Assembly: GCA_032433765.1 (NCBI GenBank)
Contig: JAVIAB010000160.1
Coordinates: forward strand, 18,097,549-18,161,548
Length of the DNA: 64,000 nucleotides
Direction: 5' to 3'
DNA from: Megaustenia siamemsis
Lineage: Eukaryota; Mollusca; Gastropoda; Stylommatophora; Ariophantidae
Shown here: positions 56,748 to 64,000 of the stretch, piece by piece
Position numbering within the stretch: position 1 is the stretch's first letter
Layout of the letters: the number at the start of each line of letters is the position of its first letter
Notes under the pieces: model-generated
What the model saw: the letters and a program-made list of their open reading frames with translations, nothing else
What the model was told of the DNA's origin: nothing
Database searches by the model: none
Program-made: the position numbers and the translations under genes

Positions 56748-58860
56748 TAGCTTGTTTCATAACTCGTGCCCAACTTTTAAAATCGATAGCTTTTTAACCG
56801 CTTGTTGTAAGTTGTTCAAAATTTGCATGTAAAGTTATAATGATTAGAACCCAACAGGGAATTAATTTCATTTTAAAAAAACATTTGGTTATTATTGTTG
56901 CTTATTTGATTTATATAAATTTATAACGACCCATTGATGTAGTCAAAACTTAATGTTTACAGTATTTTAAGTTAAAAATAGCGAGTAAAAATCCATACAC
57001 GGTAAAATATACGTGTTTGCACGCTTTTACCGTGGTTTTTTGACACAATTAGACACTTGTAAAAAAACACGAGAAATTGTGTGTTCCATTTCCGTTCATT
57101 CATATGTGGATAAGTGGAACTATAACATTTATCATGAGTCTTAAAATGAAATTCTGCAGTTTACAAAACATCGCAATAAAAATGTATGACTATTTTTGCA
57201 AAGAGGCTAAACGAGGAAGATTATTTCATTCTTTAGAAAACCCTGAGAATAGGACAAGACACATTTTGGATTTATCTAAACGGTCATTTAATCGCTGGAT
57301 TCAAGCACGTGACCGTCAATGTTCAAAATATACAAAATCACAAGGAAGAGCAAAAATGTTGGATAATTTCGACAGTGAACTTATTAGAAGTGAAATTCGC
57401 AAAATGTTGGGTATGAATGAAACTGTTACAATAAGAAAATTAAAAGTATCGCTGAAAAAGAACAACAGTATTGAAATATCAAAGTCTACATTATGGAGGA
57501 ATGTGAGAGCTGCAGGCTTTACATTCAGAAAGTATTCCAATGGACGAAACATCATCTGTGAGAAGCCACATATAGTAGTCATGAGAAGCAAGTACTTACG
57601 TGAAGTAACAAGGTGCGCAAGCAAGGTTATGATATTGTGTACTTGGATGAAACATGGATCAATGCTCACCACACTAACCAAAGGGAATGGCAGTCATCAG
57701 ATGGAAAGATTAAGAGATTAATACCTAGCAGCAAAGGACAGCGCTTGATAATTGCTCATGCAGGTAGTAGACAACATGGACTAATACAGAATGCAGAGCT
57801 AATTTTTCTTTCAAAATCCATAGACAATCGGGATTATCACTCTGAGATGAATGGTCACATATTTAGACATTGGATTGAAAATTCTGTTCTCCCATCACTA
57901 GATCGACCATCTTGCCTAATAATGGACAATGCAGCGTACCACAACATTGTTGCAATTGAAGATAATGTCCAGACGTCATCCAGTTCAAAAGATGCTATTA
58001 AGATATGGCTCACAAAGGAGCACATACAATTTAATAACATGTACTTAAAACCTGAATTACTATCTCTAGTAAAGCAAAAACAAAGGACACAGATTTTTCA
58101 AATAGATAAGATTATCCAAGAGCACGGTCATATAAGTTTGAGGCTGCCACCTTACCATGCTCATTTAAATCCAATAGAACTAATCTGGGCAAAATTAAAA
58201 GGACAAGTGGCAGATGAAAATACAACATTCAAAATATGCGATGTAAAGACTCTTGCTAATCTCGCTTTATTAAATATAGACACAGATTATTGGGCTAAAT
58301 GTGAAGACCACGTCTTAAAACAGGAAGAGGAATATTGGAAAAATGATGGTTTGTGGAATGTTCAACCCCAAACAGTTATTAATCTTTTAGACTCGTCTGA
58401 TTCAGAATGAAAGTATATAGCCCCCACAATGTTGGCCCCTATATTACCTTAAATTAGTTCAACAAACGGTCCTTATCAGGACCACACAACTATGAAAATT
58501 GGACATACAGGTATACCTTGATATTATCGTCCGTCATCGAACTGAGAAGACAATAATTCTCCTGGTGTTTTGTCTTATTAGGTTATTTCCCCATTACGGC
58601 CACGCCTTTACCTAGTGAAAATTAATCATAGACCAGCAACTACGGTAATTTCTATTATTTATGGGTTCACAATTTACAATTTTGACAAATATCAAAGAAA
58701 TTCGCCGCTTTAAGAAAACTGCAGCTGCAAGATATTTGTTAAATATACATTTAAAGGGTCTTTTGCATTCTAATAACATTTGGAAATTTTCAACAGTTTT
58801 TAACAAACGGTTACTGAGTAATAGCGTTTTGAAGTTGGGCACCTGATTTGAAACGAGCTA
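56748..58860 (+). mobile_element. Tc1/mariner-superfamily (ITm) transposon, DD83E, 2113 bp
   Basis: Long imperfect inverted ends: left tagcttgtttcat...cgtgcccaactt from 56748, right the same reversed, ending gaaacgagcta at 58860; similarity runs for roughly 100 bases each (ccgcttgttg / ccgtttgtta, gttcaaaatttg / gttgaaaatttc). Flanking TA at 56746-56747 and 58861-58862. It carries one transposase gene in the same direction. Confidence 0.88.
57134..58410 (+). pseudogene. DDE transposase with one frameshift
   Basis: About 425 residues. Start is one of ATG 57104, 57134 or 57146; none is decisive. N-terminal half: helix-turn-helix around ILDLSKRSFNRWIQAR and a second domain TVTIRKLKVSLKKNN...STLWRNVRAAGFTFRK. 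The frame changes near 57608-57613 (one base lost, or two gained), and continues KVRKQGYDIVYLDETWINAH (first Asp, codon 57646), CLIMDNAAYHN (second Asp, codon 57925) and YHAHLNPIELIWAKLKG (Glu, codon 58177). There are 92 residues between the two Asp and 83 between the second Asp and Glu, far more than the 34 of classical Tc1 or mariner. All three catalytic residues are present. C-terminus ends LLDSSDSE. Confidence 0.88.
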
Positions 58861-59176
58861 TAGATATAGGGGCGTGCTGAGAAAATAGAATAACCAGCCG
58901 CGTTCCGCAAAACGAAGTTAAGCGGCGATACAGAGGGTGGAGTGAATTAATTGCGTCGGGCAGCTAATTCTATAAAATGCCCCAAATGCCCTATGACGTT
59001 TTCATCGGCGAATCGGAGGCGCCCTCTAACCTCCTCCCCGTGTAGGTGTGATCCGTCAGCCTAAAGATGGCATCGCATCTAGGAGAAGGTCAACTCTGAT
59101 TATAAACCCCCGCTGTCTAGCGGGTACCCGTTCACGGAATAGACTTCGGGAGTAAACCCTGAGGAAAAATCCGAAG

Positions 59177-60217
59177 ATGGAGTCCCTAAGGCAGTTCAGT
59201 GTTGATTTCAACATTGCTCTGGCAACTCCTGCGGCGCAGTTGGCAGCAAATTGTTCTTGCCCTGCTAGACCTTTGGATCGCTCGGCTGCGCGGAGTGAAG
59301 AAACATGTTGCATGGGCTCGGCTGCGCGGAGTGAAGAAACATGTTGCATGGGCTCGGCTGCGCGGAGTGAAGAAACATGTTGCATGGGCTCGGCTGCGCG
59401 GAGTGAAGAAACATGTTGCATGGGCTCGGCTGCGCGGAGTGAAGAAACATGTTGAATGGGCTCGGCTGCGCGGAGTGAAGAAACATGTTGCATGGGCTCA
59501 TCTGCGCGGAGTGAAGAAACATGCTGCATGGGCAACAACTTGTCTCTTTCTTTTTCTGCCCAAGCTCGCGCCCTGGAGAGAACACTCCAGAATCGCCATT
59601 TTGGTGTCGACAGGATACCATCCACACCTGCCACGCAAGTGAAACCATCAATTAAGAAACTCAACCTACGTTTGGGTTGCTGGAACGTCCGCACAATGCA
59701 AACTGGCCTATCTGACAATTTGCGTGATATAAACGACGTTAGAAAGACAGCCATAGTCAGTAATGAACTGAAAAGACTTCAGGTGGATATAGCCGCACTT
59801 CAAGAGACGCGTTTGGCAGGATCAGGTATGCTGAACGAGGCGGACTACGTGTTCTATTAGCAAGGAAAGAGCAGCAACGATATCAGAGAACACGGTGTGG
59901 GATTTGCTGTGAAAAAATCTCTAAAAGGTCTGGTTACACTCGGTCAGAATGCAGCAGAGCGGATACTAACACTTCGCCTCAATACAACAGCAGGACCACT
60001 TACCCTTATAAGTGTGTACGCTCCGACCTTGTACTCGTCATCTGAAACCAAGGACAACTTCTATGAAAATTTGACAGAAGTCATGGAAAGTATACCAGGA
60101 CAAGATCACATTATTCTACTGGGGTATTTCAATTCTAGAATTGGCGCAGACCACAGTTCGTGGCCAACCTGCTTCGGTCGCTTTGGAGTTGGTAAATTAA
60201 ATGAAAACGGCCAACTA
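59177..60217 (+). pseudogene. LINE-I N-terminal region and endonuclease, truncated
   Basis: One frame from ATG 59177 (MESLRQFSVDFNIALATPAA) through the 36-bp array to the APE endonuclease: LNLRLGCWNVRTMQTGL, VDIAALQETRLAGSG (catalytic Glu), LTLISVYAPTLYSSS and IILLGYFNSRIGADHSSW. The usual GDFN reads GYFN, so a catalytic Asp is lost. In-frame stops: TGA in the fifth array unit (about 59453) and TAG at 59858-59860, where Trp is usual. The gene is cut at 60217 before the SDH motif. Upstream, 58861-59176 looks like a GC-rich untranslated leader. Confidence 0.88.
59283..59532. repeat. 36-bp array, about 7 copies, in the LINE-I N-terminal codons
   Basis: Unit ctcggctgcgcggagtgaag plus aaacatgttgcatggg, coding SAARSEETCCMG in frame with the endonuclease downstream. 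Being 36 bases, it keeps the frame. One unit has tgttgaatg, giving a stop. Confidence 0.93.
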
Positions 60218-60234
60218 CGTGATTTGAAACGAAT

Positions 60235-60287
60235 TAACACCATATTCTCTAGACGCCACTTGGTGTGACGGGGGTACTTTACTTTGT
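60235..60287 (+). mobile_element. SINE-I 3' tail joined to LINE-I
   Basis: taacaccatattctctagac, gccacttggtgtgacggggg, tactttacttt: the last 50 bases of SINE-I. No SINE head is present. About 19 bases between 60217 and 60235 are not explained. Confidence 0.75.
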
Positions 60288-60306
60288 TACTATTCAATTC
60301 TTTTCA

Positions 60307-60309
<3 letters not shown>

Positions 60310-60362
<53 letters not shown>

Positions 60363-60371
60363 ATATATATA
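60310..60371. repeat. (TA)n microsatellite
   Basis: About thirty ta dinucleotides with one break. Confidence 0.97.
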
Positions 60372-60985
60372 TCTTTTTCTATCCTTTCTCATTTGCCTTC
60401 CAGCGTCAGATATAATTTGCGGTCTTTTGCTCTTATGTTTGCCTCCGCTGCTGTTATTTTTCCTAGTGTTTCTAATATTCCGTCACTACGTCTTTCTCGG
60501 GGAGCCGCGATAGTTCAGTGGTTAGTGAACTGGACTACCACGGACAAGGGGTAGGGTTCTATCCCAACCGACGGCTTCCGGGTTCACCCAGCCTTAAATG
60601 GGTACCGGATTTTTTTCTGGGAAAGTAAAGCAGCACGGGCGTAATACTGACCACATTACCCCAAAAATCATGTGCTGAAGGTCTGTAAAATATAGGGTCA
60701 CTAACACCATATTTCCCTATACGCCACTTGGCGTGACGGGGGTACTTTACTTTACTTACGTCTTTCTCGGGGTCGGTCCTTTGGTGTGGTGTTTTCGTAA
60801 TGTTTTTTGAAGGCTCGCTTTGTTGTGTTTTGATGTTTCTGCCTTATCACGTGGCCAAACCATTTTATCTGTTTCTAAATATAATCTATCACGTGGTTAT
60901 TGCTCGTTTTTATTTTTCCCCCCTCAGTTCTTCATTTCTGATCTTATCTTTCCGGCTGTTTCCTGTCATTCTATATATATATGGT
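60372..60985 (-). mobile_element. LINE-F 3' part, minus strand, split by SINE-I copy e
   Basis: Pieces 60372-60502 and 60757-60985. Minus strand: MTGNSRKDKIRNEELRG, KWFGHVIRQK and downstream the tail cctttctcatttgcc reversed. The coding frame is broken. Confidence 0.82.
60503..60756 (+). mobile_element. SINE-I copy e, 16-bp target duplication
   Basis: Near-consensus copy with hairpin cgccacttggcgtg and tail tactttacttt. The 16 bases tacgtctttctcgggg lie at 60487-60502 and 60757-60772; they are LINE-F sequence. Confidence 0.93.
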
Positions 60986-61285
60986 TTTTGGCGCCTTGAC
61001 GAACAGTTGGTAGCAAGCAATCATGACAAGTCAGTAATTTGGTAAAAATATGAGTGTCTTATGCTGGATGCTGCTTTGCTGAACAATCTCGTGGCTGAAT
61101 CTGCCAATGTTGGATAGACAGATCCGTCCGCATAACGAACAAGATGTATTTGTGGTGCCTGGCCTCGTCTTCTTTCTCCTGCGTTTTTAGTCTTTTCCTC
61201 GGAAGTTGCTGTGCCATTTTTTTTAATAGATTTTTGTTCTCCATGTGCTACAATCTGCAGGCACATTTTCCCAGTTTCTTGTTTA
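60978..61285. repeat. Dispersed repeat X, uninterrupted copy
   Basis: Aligns with 36378-36985 after removing SINE-I copy d. The minus strand stays open for about 80 codons (ADGSVYPTLADSATRLFSK) but the other copy does not keep this frame. Confidence 0.75.
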
Positions 61286-61754
61286 TATTTATTTATCTTC
61301 TAACTCCCAATACCCCCCGTCTTTGATGTACTAAACGTTTATCTAAAAAAAAAAAAACTTTTATAAATCAGACAAGTGGTGCCGCCCCTGAATCAATAAT
61401 TTGCTTAATGCATTAAAAAAAAAATTGCGTTTCTTGCCTTAATCATACCGATGTACTTTCTGCATCTTTTCATATTTTGATATTTCTTCTTCTCTTGTTT
61501 TCTACGACAGAATATTTAATATTTATCTTGATCTCAGCCTTCGGCAATTCGTTGTAGTTTGATCACCTTTGCTATACTATTTCTATTTATTTTTCAGAAA
61601 TTGAAAAAATGATTATTCCATTTTTTTTTTCACTCTAACATTGTAAACATCTTTTAATTACTTTACTTCTCTATATAAAGCATGTTTCGTTTCACTCTTC
61701 TATATTCCTAGTTTTTAAGGAGCTCAAAATGACAACGTGCAAGTGTTAATAAGG
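61286..61754. other. No recognised feature
   Basis: T-rich sequence. Confidence 0.35.
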
Positions 61755-61830
61755 GAGACTTAGTGGTCTAGGTATAAAGACGTCAACTACTGGAGAAGAA
61801 GGTTCGAAGCCTTGTCTGTTCGAAATTAAT
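61755..61830 (+). mobile_element. tRNA-like SINE head
   Basis: A-box-like tagtggtctaggtataaag and a B box ggttcgaagcc that fits the consensus. Not a whole tRNA. Similar in kind to the SINE-II head. Confidence 0.5.
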
Positions 61831-61888
61831 CCTGAATATCCTCCTTTGTTGCATCACAGAGAGCTGCTCAACATCGCGACGATTGGGA

Positions 61889-62283
61889 GCAAATTGTGAA
61901 CATGCCATCTATGGTACACCAAAGATCGACGAGGTTTCGGGATATTTGATGGAGCGAATTGTGAACATGCCATCTATGGTACACCAAAGATCGACGAGGT
62001 TTCGGGATATTTGATGGAGCGAATTGTGAACATGCCATCTATGGTACACCAAAGATCGACGAGGTTTCGGGATATTTGATGGAGCAAATTGTGAACATGC
62101 CATCTATGGTACACTAAAGATCGACGAGGTTTCGGAATATTTGATGGAGCGAATTGTGAACATGCCATCTATGGTACACTAAAGATCGACGAGGTTTCGG
62201 GATATTTGATGGAGCGAATTGTGAACATGCCATCTATGGTACACCAAAGATCGACGAGGTTTCGGGATATTTGATGGAGCGAC
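61889..62283. repeat. 65-bp array, about 6 copies
   Basis: Unit: gcgaattgtgaacatgccat, ctatggtacaccaaagatcg, acgaggtttcgggatatttg, atgga. It lies between two tRNA-like heads of opposite orientation and could come from a SINE body. Confidence 0.95.
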
Positions 62284-62289
62284 TTGTCA

Positions 62290-62362
62290 ACATTTGCAAA
62301 TTGAATCCGGCCCGTTCTGATTAGTAGCGAGAACTCTAACCACTCAGCCACCGAGTTTCAGT
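62290..62362 (-). mobile_element. tRNA-like SINE head, minus strand
   Basis: Minus strand: gaaactcggtggctgagtgg, ttagagttctcgc and gccggattcaatttgc, an A-box-like and B-box-like pair at tRNA spacing. Confidence 0.5.
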
Positions 62363-62376
62363 GATTGTTTTTTTTT

Positions 62377-62640
62377 CATCATCAAGTGTCATGCCTGCTG
62401 GCATAGGTGATCATGTCTCTCCACAACTTTCGATCATGACAGTTATTTATCATTTCTGTTGTTGACCTTCTGCCAAGCCACTATCTTAAGCTGTCTGGTA
62501 TCTTTTCTCTATGTTTCCGTCTATCTCTTCGTCCCTCAATTTTCCCAGTTGTCACAATATATTCCATCTGTTCTCTTCTCATAACATGACCAAAAAATGA
62601 TGATTGTTTCTTCCTAATATTGGAAATTTGCTCTCTCTCT
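62377..62640 (-). mobile_element. LINE-D 3' end, minus strand
   Basis: catcatcaagtgtcatgcct tail at left, then ggcataggtgatcatgtctc; cut at right inside the KQSSFFGH region. Confidence 0.8.
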
Positions 62641-63052
62641 CTTTGCTTTTGCATTTGGATTAAATGAGAAATAAAAGTGCATTTTTTTATTGCTAGAAAA
62701 TAGCATTAACGAAACGGTTGTACATATATATAAATATATAAATAAAACTGTGTTCTTGTCCTTCTTTAACGTTCAATTCTTTTGATCATGCGAACTTGAC
62801 TCTCCTGTTTCATGATAGAGGGCTAGGAACAACACCATGACACGATGAACATGTAACATGCTTATTACTCGTTTATATGTGTGTGTCCGATTTTCTCCCT
62901 AAGCCTGCACCGTGGCTGACACACTTCGTCTTCGTTAGAATGGATTTTGGTTTGATGTTTTCCTTCTTGTAGTGGGTGGATCCCGGCAAGCGTTATAGGG
63001 CCCGCCCTGTCAGTAGTACTGGAAGCTTATTTATGAATTATCATTTAAGTGC
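62641..63052. other. No recognised feature
   Basis: Low-repeat sequence without a supported gene. Confidence 0.35.
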
Positions 63053-63232
63053 TTGCTTGCTTGCGTTCGCCCGATGACTAAAGTATTCTAGAGTATTCGT
63101 AGACTGTAGAATTCCTCTTCGTCATCCGTCCTTAAAAGAACGTTAAGTGGGCGTGTCTGCCTTGTGTTGTGGTTTGCAGTATAACTGTTATATTTGCACC
63201 TTTCGGCCCAACACATCCGACTTCAGCACGAC
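63053..63232 (+). repeat. Dispersed repeat R-a, copy 3
   Basis: gcttgcttgcgttcgcccga, acgttaagtgggcgtgtctg, cacatccgacttcagca. A short insertion (agtattctagagtattcg) follows the first block. Confidence 0.75.
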
Positions 63233-63657
63233 ATTTTTGAGTACCGGGTTGTCTTCCCTCTTCGATCCCTACACGCTTGGCCAGACTAGACAGGTTACCG
63301 TTAGTCTGTTACTGGAGGCACCACGGAGAGGTGGAGCAGGGTCTGGATGGTTTTGGTTCACCGATCCTGGAGCAAGCCATCAGCTGTGGGTCGCTGACAA
63401 CTTCCAGCTCTGTTGCTGGGAGGCGCGCCTTCGCCTCCATCATTTACGTAATATAGTTACAACAGGCGATAGTAGGTGGGAGAGGAAAGTGAAGAAGTCA
63501 TAGAGTGAAACCAAGACCCTAAACCAGGTCTCTTTTATTTTATGAGGACTCGATCTGAAAACTATGAAGACGCTGAGGTCCAGATACCATCACCTAGGAA
63601 GCCAGATAAATTACCTAATTAGCTTTCACGAGCGATTGTAATGTACACATTTTATAG
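63233..63657. other. No recognised feature
   Basis: Relatively GC-rich around 63280-63430. No secure gene. Confidence 0.35.
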
Positions 63658-63672
63658 AGTAGAGTGTTTAGT

Positions 63673-63922
63673 AACAAGTAAAAAAAAACCTCAAGCCAAG
63701 TGGTGTGTAGTGAATATGGTGTTAGTGACCTTAATTTTTATAGACCTTCGACACATGATTTTTTGGGGTAATGTGGTTGGTATTATCCCGGTGCCGCTTT
63801 ACTTTCCCAGAAAAAAATCCGGTACCCATTTAAGGCTGGGTGAACCGGGAAGCCGTCGATCAGGATTGAACCTGACCTCTTGTCCTTTGTAGTCCAGTTG
63901 ACTAATCACTGAGATATCGCGG
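63673..63922 (-). mobile_element. SINE-I copy g, minus strand, 15-bp target duplication
   Basis: Head at the right, tail at the left with aagccaagtggtgtg and an A run. The 15 bases agtagagtgtttagt occur at 63658-63672 and 63923-63937. Confidence 0.9.
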
Positions 63923-64000
63923 AGTAGAGTGTTTAGTCATTTTTTAATCAAGCACACGGGCCTGTTAGAAAAGCTTGACATGCCAGTTCTGGCCCGCGAG

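Larger units (their letters stand above)
56467..60217 (+). mobile_element. LINE-I copy, plus strand, 5' half, split by a DDE transposon
   Basis: 56467 starts tggtcgggaggtcaagatgg, a plausible LINE 5' end, and the pieces 56467-56747 and 58861-60217 would form the 5' untranslated region and the first half of the coding region. Assigning the first piece to LINE-I is an inference from position, since no second full 5' end is in the window. It stops at 60217 inside the endonuclease (GVGKLNENGQ) and is joined to a SINE-I tail. Confidence 0.65.

Noticed and set aside
63147..63503. 118-codon open frame near the right end
   Set aside because: Its first part lies in dispersed repeat R-a and the remainder has no recognisable motif.

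Overview
This window looks like metazoan nuclear DNA that is almost entirely repeat. I found no convincing host protein-coding gene, no rRNA, no functional tRNA, no CRISPR array and no prokaryotic operon structure. It contains several tRNA-headed SINE families, many 5'-truncated non-LTR retrotransposons (LINEs), DNA transposons of the hAT and Tc1/mariner superfamilies, and by my own addition about a quarter of the sequence is tandem array. The mix (LINEs with a craniofacial-development-protein-2-like endonuclease, several tRNA SINEs, extreme minisatellite content) suggests an invertebrate, most likely a lophotrochozoan such as a mollusc. That placement is an inference. Family names used here (LINE-A to LINE-I, SINE-I to SINE-IV) are local labels.

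Layout. 0-5 kb: SINE-I with a nested retro-insert, two LINE-B 3' ends, and a LINE-D 3' end split by SINE-III. 5-12 kb: sparse sequence, then 54-bp, 56-bp and trinucleotide/39-bp arrays. 12-21 kb: LINE-G and LINE-C remnants, a 37-bp array grown out of LINE-C, and 18-, 45- and 48-bp arrays. 22-31 kb: deep nesting. LINE-A sits in LINE-D at 22.4-23.8 kb. A LINE-H 3' end ending in a long GAA/TTC array is interrupted by SINE-I, by a 3.5-kb hAT element that itself carries a LINE-A copy, and probably by a 422-bp Tc1/mariner derivative. 31-49 kb: SINE-II and its derived 31-bp array, a 2-kb LINE-E, and many 3' ends of LINE-C, D, E, F and G, most ending in ATG-type repeats. 49-56 kb: a minus-strand LINE-I copy whose coding sequence has expanded into three separate arrays (22, 55 and 48 bp). 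56.5-60.2 kb: the 5' half of a second LINE-I on the plus strand, split by a 2.1-kb DDE transposon with unusual DD83E spacing, carrying its own 36-bp coding-sequence array and ending in a SINE-I tail. 60-64 kb: LINE-F split by SINE-I, a 65-bp array, and SINE-I at the right edge.

How the parts relate. The LINEs supply reverse transcriptase and endonuclease. The SINEs and a 229-bp insert with a LINE-A-like tail look like passengers of such machinery. Target-site duplications let the order of insertion be read at many nested sites. The most unusual theme is that at least five tandem arrays were seeded inside LINE coding sequence, and one inside a SINE body.
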